Assembly (NCBI GenBank): GCA_050255815.1
Contig: JBLMVJ010000020.1
Location: forward strand, 1 to 53,579
Origin: JAGORM01 sp050255815
GTDB lineage: Bacteria; Patescibacteriota; Microgenomatia; Levybacterales; GWA1-39-11
Reading direction: 5' to 3'
Length of the DNA: 53,579 nucleotides
Shown: in pieces, positions 32,802-40,874 of the stretch
How positions within the stretch are numbered: position 1 is the first letter of the stretch
Layout of the letters: each line of letters opens with the position of its first letter
The notes under the pieces: generated by a model
Told to the model about the DNA's origin: nothing
The model's input: the letters and a program-made list of their open reading frames with translations, nothing else
The model's database searches: none
Program-made: the position numbers and the translations under genes

Positions 32802-33929
32802 ATGAAAGACTTCATATTTACCTCAGAATCTGTCTGCGCGGGACATCCGGATAAAATTTGTGACCAGGTTAGCGATGCTATTGTTGATGCGGTACTGGAA
32901 AAAGATCCAAAAGGCAGAGTTGCGGTTGAAACATTAGTCACTGAAAATAAAATTGTGCTGGCAGGGGAAGTTACTACCGGTGCAAAAATTAATTTTGAAA
33001 AAATATCGCGGGAAACTATTAAAAAGCTTGGTTATACAAATCCCCATTTAAAATTTACCAATGAATCTCCTTTAGAAATATATATCCACCAGCAGTCACG
33101 TGAAATTGCTGCAGGTGTGGATACGGATGGGGCAGGGGACCAGGGAATGATGTTTGGATTTGCTTGTACAGACACTCCTGAGTATATGCCCATGCCCGTA
33201 ACGCTGGCGCACAAGCTTGCGGAAAAGATTGATGAGGCAAGAGTTTCAAAAAAGTTACCATATCTGCGTCCTGATGGGAAGACGCAAGTAAGCGTTCTGT
33301 ATAAAGATGGCCAACCGTATAAAATCACCTCTGTTGTAATAGCAGTTCCCCATGATGAAAACAAAAAACTTAAAGAAGTAAAGGAGGATATCTTTGAACA
33401 AGTGGTAAAACCTATGCTTTCCGGTTATGGATTTTCAATTGAGCCGGATAAGCTTCTGGTAAATGGGACAGGAGTCTGGCATATAGGGGGACCGGCAAGT
33501 GATACCGGGGTAACAGGGAGAAAAATTGTAGTTGATACCTATGGGGGATTTGCACGGGTAGGAGGAGGTGCTTTTTCCGGTAAGGACCCCACAAAAGTAG
33601 ACCGGTCGGGTGCATATGCAGCACGTTTTTTGGCAAAAAATATAGTAGCAGCAGGATTGGCTGACAAAGCAGAAGTACAACTGGCTTATTGTATAGGACA
33701 ATGCAGGCCTACCATGCAGGAGGTGGAAACATTTGGGACAGGAAAAGTTCCAAAGAAAAAGATACAACAATTCATGGCTGACCTTTTAGATACTTCTGTG
33801 AAAGGAATACTTGAAACTTTAGACTTGAGAAAGCCCCGGTATCTCAAGACTGCTGCCTACGGCCACTTTGGCAGAGAAGGGTTCCCATGGGAGCAGGTGA
33901 GGGTAAAGGGTCAAGGGTCAAGGGGTTAG
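32802..33929 (+). CDS. metK: S-adenosylmethionine synthetase
   Basis: A 375-residue enzyme that makes SAM from methionine and ATP. Signatures: GHPDKICDQVSDAI (residues 14-27), the GAGDQGMMFG nonapeptide (here DGAGDQGMMFGFA), GGGAFSGKDPTKVDRSGAY, and the terminal AYGHFGREGFPWE. The ATG at 32802 follows the riboswitch; the ATG at 32760 would start inside the aptamer (MGAKPAKNAVLQQT) and is rejected. The last residues (VRVKGQGSRG) come from a short-period repeat that has moved the stop codon. Confidence 0.95.
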   Translation: MKDFIFTSESVCAGHPDKICDQVSDAIVDAVLEKDPKGRVAVETLVTENKIVLAGEVTTGAKINFEKISRETIKKLGYTNPHLKFTNESPLEIYIHQQSREIAAGVDTDGAGDQGMMFGFACTDTPEYMPMPVTLAHKLAEKIDEARVSKKLPYLRPDGKTQVSVLYKDGQPYKITSVVIAVPHDENKKLKEVKEDIFEQVVKPMLSGYGFSIEPDKLLVNGTGVWHIGGPASDTGVTGRKIVVDTYGGFARVGGGAFSGKDPTKVDRSGAYAARFLAKNIVAAGLADKAEVQLAYCIGQCRPTMQEVETFGTGKVPKKKIQQFMADLLDTSVKGILETLDLRKPRYLKTAAYGHFGREGFPWEQVRVKGQGSRG

Positions 33930-33980
33930 TAATTATTTATACCTATACCCTAAACCCTAAATCCTATTCCCTGTGTTAAC
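33897..33980. repeat. GGGTCAA/CCCTAAA inverted repeat array at metK 3' end
   Basis: AGGGTAAAGGGTCAAGGGTC is followed after about 15 bases by CCTATACCCTAAACCCTAAA and relatives. The first half is inside metK and encodes its last residues; the two halves can pair as a large imperfect hairpin after the stop codon. Confidence 0.65.
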
Positions 33981-34023
33981 CATTTTATTACTCATTTTTA
34001 ATCTTAATAAAAACCTTTTTTGG

Positions 34024-34029
34024 TATGAT
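34024..34029 (+). promoter_or_regulatory. Extended -10 box of the CBS gene
   Basis: TGG-TATGAT ends 7 bases before the ATG at 34037, a leaderless arrangement. Confidence 0.5.
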
Positions 34030-34036
34030 TACTTTC

Positions 34037-34498
34037 ATGAAAGTAAAGGATGTACTACATACAGAGGTGGATTATGTTTATCCTAACGCCACCGTGTTAG
34101 AAGCGGCCAGGTTGATTTTTGGCAGGCATCATTTGGGGCTACCCGTAGTGGACCCGCTGAATAAACGGCTTATTGGTTTTGTAACAGACCAGGATATTCT
34201 TTACCAGCTTTTTCCTACCAGCAGGGAACTTTTTGAAGATTACGTGCATGAACGGAAATTTGAGCAGATGGAAAATAAGATTAAGTATATTCTGGAGAAA
34301 AAAGTTGGGGAGATTATGAATACCCACATCTATTCCGTAACTATGGATGAGCCGCTGTTAAAAGCAGAATCCTTAATGAAAGTGCATGATATTAGCAGGC
34401 TTCCGGTGGTAGATGAAGACCGTCATTTAGTAGGGATTCTGTCAAAGGGTGATATTTTCCGGCTGTTAGTCAGTAGGAAGCTGCGCGGCTTTGTCTAA
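34037..34498 (+). CDS. CBS-domain pair protein
   Basis: A 153-residue protein made of two CBS domains (about 1-58 and 93-150: VKDVLHTEVDYVYPNATVLEAARL...GLPVVD, and VGEIMNTHIYSVTMDEPLLKAESLMKV...LPVVDEDRHLVGILSKGDIFRLL) with a helical insertion between. Such Bateman modules bind adenosine nucleotides or SAM. Its location directly after metK is suggestive but the promoter is separate. ATG 34037 is preferred to 34025, which lies in the -10 box. Confidence 0.88.
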   Translation: MKVKDVLHTEVDYVYPNATVLEAARLIFGRHHLGLPVVDPLNKRLIGFVTDQDILYQLFPTSRELFEDYVHERKFEQMENKIKYILEKKVGEIMNTHIYSVTMDEPLLKAESLMKVHDISRLPVVDEDRHLVGILSKGDIFRLLVSRKLRGFV

Positions 34499-34509
34499 AA
34501 GAAGTGTAA

Positions 34510-35703
34510 TTAGTCCAGGAAGGTGAGGGCAAATCCTTTTTTGCCTGCCCGTCCGGTTCTTCCTATCCTATGGATATAATCTTCATGGGTTTCTGGCTGG
34601 TCGTAATTGATAACATGAGTGACATCATCAATATCAAGTCCACGGGAAGCCACATCAGTAGCAATTAGTATTTGTGCATGGTTATTCCTAAACTGGTCCA
34701 GTGCGTGCTGCCGCTGGTTTTGTGATTTGTTACCGTGTATTGCAACTGCTTTAAATCCGCGTTCCACTAATACTTTTGATAATTTTTCCATCCCCCATTT
34801 AGTCCGCCCAAAAACAATAACTTTATCAAACCCGGGAGTTATGAGCAGGTCGTGCAAAATATCAATTTTATTTTTCCCGTTTGTCACCTTTACCACGCCC
34901 TGTTCTATATTAACTGTAAGCTCTTTTTTTACGGAAACAGTAACCGGATCCTTCACAAAACCTTGGAGGATATCCCTGGTTTTTTGGTCAACCGTTGCTG
35001 AGAAAAATAATGATTGGCGTGTTTTTGGCAAAAGGGACACTATAAATTTAATTTCATGGATAAAGCCTATATCTACCATACGGTCTACTTCATCCAACAC
35101 CACATTTTGGAAAAGGTTTGGTTCTAATTCCCTTCTTTGGATAAGATCTTTTAACCTTCCCGGTGTTCCTATGACAAAATGAGGCTTATGTCTCAGACCG
35201 TAAGCCTGGCGCCTGATATTTGTTCCCCCAATTGCAGCTACTACTTCCAGATCCATTCCTTTTGCAAAGATTTGGAATTCATCCTTAATTTGTATTGCAA
35301 GTTCACGGGTAGGAACTACAATTAAGGTCCTCTGAGCGCGGTCCGTATAAGATTTGTTAATAAGGGTTATGAGAAACGCTGCTGTTTTTCCGCTTCCTGT
35401 CTGGGCCATTCCTATAAGGTCACGACCGTTTAAAATCTCGGGAATAGCCTGCTCCTGAATAGGAGTAGGATGCGTATACCCGTGTTCAGAGATATTTCTT
35501 TTTAGTTTATCCGCTATAGAATATTCTGAAAAAAGAACGCTGGAAACAGAAGGTTTCATTTCCGTGTTTACCTCTTCTGCCTTTTTTATAAACAGAGCAG
35601 GGTCAAGTTTATTAATCCGTCTGGGATGGGTACTTTTTGACCTACCGGCATAGGAATTATTCCCATACCGCGGGTTATGGTTTCTTTGGTTAGAATGGAA
35701 CAT
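34510..35703 (-). CDS. DEAD-box RNA helicase (DEVD variant)
   Basis: A 397-residue ATP-dependent RNA helicase. Motifs: Q motif (YTHPTPIQEQAIP), I (AQTGSGKT), Ia (PTRELAIQ), GG, Ib (TPGRL), II as DEVD instead of DEAD (VVLDEVDRMVD), III (SAT), and the second RecA domain with VATDVASRGLDI and HRIGRTGRAG. The N-terminal 50 residues are basic and Asn/Arg-rich, an RNA-binding tail in place of the usual C-terminal one. It follows the RRM gene by 4 bases, so the two are co-transcribed; in cold response, helicase and RNA-binding protein act together. TTG 35718 is an alternative start. Confidence 0.92.
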   Translation of the reverse strand: MFHSNQRNHNPRYGNNSYAGRSKSTHPRRINKLDPALFIKKAEEVNTEMKPSVSSVLFSEYSIADKLKRNISEHGYTHPTPIQEQAIPEILNGRDLIGMAQTGSGKTAAFLITLINKSYTDRAQRTLIVVPTRELAIQIKDEFQIFAKGMDLEVVAAIGGTNIRRQAYGLRHKPHFVIGTPGRLKDLIQRRELEPNLFQNVVLDEVDRMVDIGFIHEIKFIVSLLPKTRQSLFFSATVDQKTRDILQGFVKDPVTVSVKKELTVNIEQGVVKVTNGKNKIDILHDLLITPGFDKVIVFGRTKWGMEKLSKVLVERGFKAVAIHGNKSQNQRQHALDQFRNNHAQILIATDVASRGLDIDDVTHVINYDQPETHEDYIHRIGRTGRAGKKGFALTFLD

Positions 35704-35707
35704 ATGT

Positions 35708-35965
35708 TTATCTGGCAATCTGAGGTTTTGCCTCTTTTACTGCTATGCTGCGTCCTGCTATTTGAGTACCGTTCAGTTGGTTAAGTGCCAGTTTTGCAAG
35801 ATCTTCAGTTTCCATCTCTACAAATCCAAACCCTTTTCCCTGCCCGGTCATTCTATCTACAATAACTTTAGCTGAAAGGACTTTTCCAATTTTTGAAAAA
35901 TGTTCTTCTAGCTGTGCGTCAGTTGTGCTGTAATCTAGGCTTCCTATAAATAATTTATTTGTCAT
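35708..35965 (-). CDS. RRM-type RNA-binding protein
   Basis: An 85-residue protein that is a single RNA recognition motif: RNP2 LFIGSL (residues 5-10) and RNP1 KGFGFVEM (about 44-51), with the usual beta-alpha-beta-beta-alpha-beta order. Bacterial members (for example cyanobacterial Rbp) are often cold-induced. It has a strong Shine-Dalgarno (AAAGGAGG, 6 bases before the ATG) and a roughly 165-nt structured leader behind a strong promoter, both consistent with post-transcriptional control. A DEAD-box helicase gene follows immediately. Confidence 0.93.
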   Translation of the reverse strand: MTNKLFIGSLDYSTTDAQLEEHFSKIGKVLSAKVIVDRMTGQGKGFGFVEMETEDLAKLALNQLNGTQIAGRSIAVKEAKPQIAR

Positions 35966-36131
35966 GCGTTCCTCCTTTCTTTAGGATTTCATGCGTGTGT
36001 ACGCAAAAACTTCTGCTCAAAATGAAGTGGGTCTTTTATATATGAAGATACAAAGTGGAATAGTGAGGTATCTTTATCTTTATTAAAAAACTAAATCTTC
36101 TTAAGCAGATGTTTCTGTGTACATCTGCACT
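35966..36131 (-). promoter_or_regulatory. Long structured 5' leader of the RRM-helicase operon
   Basis: About 165 nt between the predicted start site and the RRM ATG. Three stems are visible on the minus strand: GCAGATGT/ACATCTGC (8 bp, at about 36103-36126), AAGATAC/GTATCTT (about 36044-36080), and TGCGT/ACGCA (about 35992-36005) shortly before the Shine-Dalgarno. A T6 run follows the first stem. The layout resembles leaders of cold-shock genes and could be a thermosensor. Confidence 0.55.
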
Positions 36132-36137
36132 GAAGAC

Positions 36138-36166
36138 ATTATAGCATAGTTGATTTCTAATGTCCA
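36138..36166 (-). promoter_or_regulatory. Promoter TGGACA-17-TATAAT with TGC extension
   Basis: Minus strand: TGGACA (36166-36161), 17 bases ending in TGC, TATAAT (36143-36138). It combines a good -35 with an extended -10, one of the strongest in the window, and drives the RRM-helicase operon. Confidence 0.75.
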
Positions 36167-36248
36167 GTACACTATAGGATTATGCCTGAATAGCCCTGAT
36201 AAGCGGAAAACTTGACGTGAAACGTTAATTGTGAAAATATATAAGGGT

Positions 36249-36968
36249 ATGGCTGCTGCTGCAGAAGTGTCTGCAAGAAGAGGCTTGGTTGAAGTAATCA
36301 GACCTCAGCATGAGGAAGTCTGGCAAATTTTACGGGATAATATCCGTCTTCATTTTATCCGCAACACCTATAACCCTTTAAATTTAGAGACGTATGATAT
36401 GAACGCTCCGGCCCTGCGTCCGGAGGATGGAATAGGAGGGTTGGGAAATGCCCCCATGGCAGTTAAATTTTGGGAAGTTTTCAAAGCGGGAGGAGAAGGT
36501 ATAAAAGACCACTCTATGCCGGGTGGGCCTAAATTCCAAAACCGGGAAGTATTTTCTTCCCGTCCGTATGATATCCAGTTTCATGAGGATAGAGGGGATG
36601 TGGCAGTGAAATTTCTCCAGTACCAGAAGCCGGATGAATCTTTAGAGCATAGTACGCGGATGCTTTATCAGGGACGCAGCCATGACGGGTGGACTGGCCA
36701 TGAAGTAAAAAGTATTGTGACGGTACATTGGCTGGAAGGAATAGGTCCTGTGATAGAGCCTACATACCGCAATAGAAATAATTCTTTTGAAGAAGAATGT
36801 ATTCGTGCAGAACAAATACTTGCAGATCCTGCACAGAAGGAGGAGATAGATAAGTTTGTAGCGGCTACCAGGGTAGAGGTGGGGAGAATAGTGAAGGATA
36901 CCAGAAGAAGAAAGTCACATGCAAAGGAGCATTTTACAATAATCGGGCCTTCCCATAAAGCCGCATAA
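36249..36968 (+). CDS. Hypothetical protein (239 aa)
   Basis: Not recognised. A 239-residue soluble protein with no signal or membrane segment. It is rich in aromatic and charged residues (FQNREVFSSRPYDIQFHEDRGDVAVKFLQYQKPDE, in overlapping pieces) and has a strand KSIVTVHWLEGIGPVIEPTYRNRN, then a C-terminal helical region (FEEECIRAEQILAD and EIDKFVAATRVEVGRIVKDTRRRKS). ATG 36249 follows a TATATA box by 5 bases; a GTG at 36231 is possible. It stands alone between divergent and convergent neighbours. Confidence 0.6.
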   Translation: MAAAAEVSARRGLVEVIRPQHEEVWQILRDNIRLHFIRNTYNPLNLETYDMNAPALRPEDGIGGLGNAPMAVKFWEVFKAGGEGIKDHSMPGGPKFQNREVFSSRPYDIQFHEDRGDVAVKFLQYQKPDESLEHSTRMLYQGRSHDGWTGHEVKSIVTVHWLEGIGPVIEPTYRNRNNSFEEECIRAEQILADPAQKEEIDKFVAATRVEVGRIVKDTRRRKSHAKEHFTIIGPSHKAA

Positions 36969-36972
36969 CATT

Positions 36973-37548
36973 TTATTTAAAGGTAAAACCTCTTGAGTTG
37001 CCAAACGTGATAAATCCGTCTATGTCTAGTGCTGTTTTGTAAATTTTTGCCGTAGTAAAATCAGCGCCGTTTATATCAGCTCCGGTTAAATCTGCCTCTG
37101 ATAAATTGCATTTGTTAAACACTACATTTTCCAAATTTGCCTTTTGAAAGTTAACTTTTCTTAGGTCACATAGGGTAAAGATGCTTTCTGATAAATCACT
37201 TTCTTCAAAAATGGAATCAGATAGCGAAAAGCTCTTGGAAATATTTTTACTTCCTGCTTTTAACTCTTGGAACACAGAGTTTTTGAGGATGGATTTTGTG
37301 AAGTTGCATTTTTTAATCTCTGCCTCTGTCCAATCAATATTACTGAGATTTGAGTTAGGGAAAAAGCAGCCGGAGAAAGAGGTAATGTCAAAGACACTGG
37401 ATGAAAGAATACACTCTTCAAATACGCATTTGGTAAAAGAAGTAAACCGCAGATTAGCACCTATAAATTTACAATGAGAAAACTGGCAATCCGTAAACTC
37501 CTGCCCCCTTAGTTCATCACCCGTAAATACCTCATTTTTATATTTCAT
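36973..37548 (-). CDS. Pentapeptide-repeat protein
   Basis: A 191-residue protein made of A(D/N)LXX-type pentapeptide repeats (for example DLTGADINGADFT, NLENVVFNKCNLSEADL, SDLSESIFTLCDLRKVNF), forming a right-handed quadrilateral beta-helix. The Cys- and Phe-rich version resembles McbG/Qnr-type proteins that mimic DNA and protect gyrase, although many members have no known role. The ATG at 37548 follows TAATTA by 4 bases. It ends 4 bases from the unrelated hypothetical gene on the other strand. Confidence 0.88.
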   Translation of the reverse strand: MKYKNEVFTGDELRGQEFTDCQFSHCKFIGANLRFTSFTKCVFEECILSSSVFDITSFSGCFFPNSNLSNIDWTEAEIKKCNFTKSILKNSVFQELKAGSKNISKSFSLSDSIFEESDLSESIFTLCDLRKVNFQKANLENVVFNKCNLSEADLTGADINGADFTTAKIYKTALDIDGFITFGNSRGFTFK

Positions 37549-37569
37549 ACGGTAATTATTTAATTCCGT

Positions 37570-38919
37570 CTACATACGGTACATTTTTTTTGAAAATTCC
37601 AGGATGCGGGGGTCTACCATAACATCATTCGGGAAAATTTTCTTAGTGACCACCATTCCATTTAGGGTCCTGCAGCGGCTCAGTGCTACGTATGTTTGGC
37701 CGTGAGTAAAGGGAGATTTAGAAAAATCTATGTTAACTTTATTAAACGTCATCCCCTGGCTCTTGTGGATGGTAATTGCCCAGGCAAGTTTCAGGGGGTA
37801 TTGCCTGAGCTTTCCTAGGGTTACCGGAATAACTGTTTGGGTTTCATCATCAAATTCATATTTTATGTTTTCCCATTCTTCCACGGGTACGGTTACTATT
37901 TCATGGAAACCTTCTTCATCCAGCTTTACCTCAATCTTATGTTCATCTAGTTTGTGCACCACTCCTGACGTTCCGTTTACCCAGCGTCTGCCTTTATCAT
38001 TTTTTATAAAAATAATCCTGGCGCCCTTTTTTAATTTCAGCTCTATCTCTACAGGCAGGCTCCGGTCTTCTGTGGGAAAATTCCCTTCAACTTCTGCCTT
38101 ATAGATAAATAACGGCTCATTTATTTTAGTAAGTTCTGAATCATTGATCCCCATAACTACGCTGTTTGTTGTGGCAAGCGTTGTAAATTCCCGGCGTATT
38201 TTTTCATATCCTCCGGTAACAACACGCTGGTTCACTAGTTCTAGGTGAGAAGTGCCGGCTTCCCCTATTCGTATCTTATTTAAAAGTGAAATGTACTGCT
38301 CATCTTTTTGCCTGAAGATTTGGGTGAGTTCTATAACAGTAAAAGACCCGGAGGAAAAAGCGTCAGAGCTGAAAAAATAAGGGGATTCATAGAACTCTTC
38401 AAATACGCGGGTTTCTTCACGGGTAACAATAGGCGGGAGTTGGTACAGGTCTCCTACCGTAATAATTTGGACGCCGCCAAAAGGAAGTGTCCTGTCTTTT
38501 CCGTTCAGCCGCAGAAATTTGTCTAGATGGTCAAATACATCTGAGCGTACCATAGATATTTCGTCTATGACTATGGCGTCCAGGTCTTTATAGATGCGCA
38601 GGTTAGAGTGGCGCGCAGGTGTGTGAGGGTCCAGAAAGCGGGGAGGCAGATGGAAAAAGGAATGGATAGTTTGTCCTTTTACGTTTATTGCCGCAAGACC
38701 GGTAGGTGCTAAAACTACTATTTTTTTCTTGGTATGGTTTCTGAAGTATTCTATAAGCGTGGATTTGCCGGTACCCGCCTTACCGGTAATAAACAGGTTG
38801 AGATTTGTGTTCTCCATGCTGTCAAAACAATCCTGAAATTCCGGGGTAAACTGAAAGGCTTCATGTCCGGAGGAGACTAAATTCTTTACTTTTTTGATTG
38901 TTTTTCCAAGCGTTCCCAT
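37570..38919 (-). CDS. Pif1-like/RecD-like DNA helicase
   Basis: A 449-residue SF1B helicase. Walker A is GKAGTGKST (46-54), then the APTGLAAINVKGQTIHSFF motif typical of Pif1, Walker B VIDEISMVRSD, GDLYQLPPI, and near the end the LAWAITIHKSQGMTFNKV and YVALSRC motifs. Pif1 helicases unwind 5' to 3', including G-quadruplex and R-loop structures. ATG 38919 is chosen since the upstream GTG (38943) lies at the promoter TGG-TATACT. It is typical for Microgenomates-like genomes to carry such stand-alone Pif1 helicases (inference). Confidence 0.9.
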   Translation of the reverse strand: MGTLGKTIKKVKNLVSSGHEAFQFTPEFQDCFDSMENTNLNLFITGKAGTGKSTLIEYFRNHTKKKIVVLAPTGLAAINVKGQTIHSFFHLPPRFLDPHTPARHSNLRIYKDLDAIVIDEISMVRSDVFDHLDKFLRLNGKDRTLPFGGVQIITVGDLYQLPPIVTREETRVFEEFYESPYFFSSDAFSSGSFTVIELTQIFRQKDEQYISLLNKIRIGEAGTSHLELVNQRVVTGGYEKIRREFTTLATTNSVVMGINDSELTKINEPLFIYKAEVEGNFPTEDRSLPVEIELKLKKGARIIFIKNDKGRRWVNGTSGVVHKLDEHKIEVKLDEEGFHEIVTVPVEEWENIKYEFDDETQTVIPVTLGKLRQYPLKLAWAITIHKSQGMTFNKVNIDFSKSPFTHGQTYVALSRCRTLNGMVVTKKIFPNDVMVDPRILEFSKKMYRM

Positions 38920-39042
38920 GTATAGAAAATACAAGTATACCACTATGCAAGGGTTGGTTTGTAGGTCTTAAGTGTGGGCCTGAGTAGTCAGGAGTTTTGC
39001 TGGTTGATTGTAATTTCAATAGCCATGGAAACTCAAGACCTG

Positions 39043-40767
39043 TCAACCAAACGTGAAGGTGAATACTTGAATTCCTGGCGACTGAAACTGAAGCCTTAAC
39101 GTGTGATTTTCTGTTTTCCCATGCAAATCAACTATGTGGTAAAGCCTGTCTGAGTCAACTGTAATAATGCCGTTTTTTACATCTTTTCCGGAAACAGAGG
39201 GAGCTATAACTTTTCCATCCACATATACTTTTACAGTCTGGAGATTTGAATTGCTTCCTGGCCTCAAAATAATATATACATTGCTCGCAATAAAGTTATA
39301 ATTGAGGGAAGCATTTTCCCCAGCAGTTGCAGATTCATTAGATATATTCCATTGTCCTCCATAGCTAAAAGCATTCAACGGGATATTTTCAGAAAGTGCA
39401 AATGTTTCTACTCCGTTAGGAAGCGATCCTGAAGGATAGTAATATTGCATTCGCGCTGATCCCAGGTATGTTTCCGGGGATATTCTCCCAGCTGGGGTTT
39501 GGTCTTGTGTTGGTACAAAAGATGTGTCGACTTTTTTGCCAGTCTCTTTCAGGAGGACCTGGATTGTTTTTTCAGTCTGGTCATATTCCCCTTCCCCAAA
39601 ATGGGTCCTTCTGATATTTCCATTCACATCAATAAGGTACTCAGCCGGCCAGTACTCATTGTTATAATTATTCCATGTAGAATAATTGTTATCCTGGGCA
39701 ACCGGGTATAAGATCTTATACATCTTTATTGCTTGTTCCACATTCGTGGTTTCATGTTCAAATTGAAATTCAGGCGTATGGATTCCAACAACTACAAACC
39801 CCTGGTTTTTGTACTTGTTATACCAGGAAGTAGTAAAGGGAAGGGTCCTAATACAGTTGATGCAGGTGTATGTCCAAAAATCTACCAATACCACTTTCCC
39901 TTTTAAATCCTTGATAGATATTGGTTTATCAGTATTGAGCCAATGTGTTATTCCAAGAAAGTCCGGCGCAGGCGTATCTGCATTAAATAAGTCATTTATA
40001 TTAATATTATTTGTATTTATAGTGTTTCCTTTTAGTAGGGCAAGCTGGTTTTTTACTGCTTTATTATTTTCCAGATTTATAAGATTAATCCCATATGAAG
40101 TGTTAGCAATAAATGATTCAAAATTTGTATCCAGATGAAAGAAAATTCCTATAGCGAAGAACGCCATTATCACGCCAAATCCTTTTTGTACATTTCCTGT
40201 ATTTGACCGGAGACTTGGTATTTTACGAAACAAACCTTCTCCGCCAACCATGATGAGAAACATAGGAATACCAGAGCCTACAGCATAAAAAAGAGTAATC
40301 AGCAGTGTTTCTGTAGTTACCTTGCTGGTTGCAGCAAGTGCAATAACTGAAGCCATAATTGGGCCAACACAGGGGGCCCAGATAATGCCAATAGATAGCC
40401 CTATGAAAACTCCGCCAAAAAATCCAGTATTAGGTTTTGCTGTTGGGGCAAAGGCAGAAAGCTTTGTAAATAGCTGTTCCATAAGGACCTGAAATTTAGG
40501 AACAAACAGGCTAGTTCCAAAAGTGAGAAGGATGATTGCTGCAACTATTCTCAGCGCATCAGCCGGTATTCCTGTGAGTTGTATTATTTTTGTTAGAAAA
40601 AGTGTGAAGAAAGTGAAGCTTACAATAAATCCAACTATTATACCAAGGGGTTTTCTTTTTCCTCTCCCCACTGATCCTGAAAGAACAATAGGAAGTATTG
40701 GCAAAATGCATGGTGATAGTATTGTTACTATTCCTGCAAGAAACGCAAATCCCAAAAGTAAAATCAT
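39043..40767 (-). CDS. dipZ: DipZ: CcdA-thioredoxin fusion with C-terminal domain
   Basis: A 574-residue membrane protein that passes electrons from the cytoplasm to exported thiols. N-terminal CcdA part (about 1-210, six helices) has the paired cysteines C20 (ILSPCILP) and C133 (WAPCVGP). A thioredoxin/TlpA domain (about 265-425) has the active site C302-x-x-C305 (TYTCINCIRTLP) and GEGEYDQTE. The C-terminal 140 residues form a carbohydrate-binding-like beta domain typical of DipZ. Likely jobs are disulfide repair of exported proteins or heme-protein maturation. A 100-bp fossil of a second dipZ ends two bases upstream of its ATG. Confidence 0.92.
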   Translation of the reverse strand: MILLLGFAFLAGIVTILSPCILPILPIVLSGSVGRGKRKPLGIIVGFIVSFTFFTLFLTKIIQLTGIPADALRIVAAIILLTFGTSLFVPKFQVLMEQLFTKLSAFAPTAKPNTGFFGGVFIGLSIGIIWAPCVGPIMASVIALAATSKVTTETLLITLFYAVGSGIPMFLIMVGGEGLFRKIPSLRSNTGNVQKGFGVIMAFFAIGIFFHLDTNFESFIANTSYGINLINLENNKAVKNQLALLKGNTINTNNININDLFNADTPAPDFLGITHWLNTDKPISIKDLKGKVVLVDFWTYTCINCIRTLPFTTSWYNKYKNQGFVVVGIHTPEFQFEHETTNVEQAIKMYKILYPVAQDNNYSTWNNYNNEYWPAEYLIDVNGNIRRTHFGEGEYDQTEKTIQVLLKETGKKVDTSFVPTQDQTPAGRISPETYLGSARMQYYYPSGSLPNGVETFALSENIPLNAFSYGGQWNISNESATAGENASLNYNFIASNVYIILRPGSNSNLQTVKVYVDGKVIAPSVSGKDVKNGIITVDSDRLYHIVDLHGKTENHTLRLQFQSPGIQVFTFTFG

Positions 40768-40768
40768 A

Positions 40769-40870
40769 TTATTCCTTTAATAACGTTTGAATTGCTAATT
40801 CAGTTTTATCATACTCGCCTTCACCAAAATATGTTCTTCGGACATCACCCTCTGAAATCGGGTTTAAGTA
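40769..40870 (-). pseudogene. Fragment of a second dipZ
   Basis: Minus strand reads YLNPISEGDVRRTYFGEGEY, then DKTELAIQTLLKE and a stop. This matches the DipZ segment NIRRTHFGEGEYDQTEKTIQVLLKE of the intact neighbour at most positions, but the codons differ and there is no start; a stop codon precedes it. It therefore is the 3' remnant of another thioredoxin/DipZ-type gene, not a recent local copy. It lies between the P-type ATPase stop and the dipZ start, marking a deletion or a transfer junction. Confidence 0.8.
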
Positions 40871-40874
40871 TTAA

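Noticed and set aside
36212..36243. TTGACG/TATATA as promoter of the 239-residue gene
   Set aside because: The spacer would be 20 bases; I keep only the TATATA position as weak support for the start.
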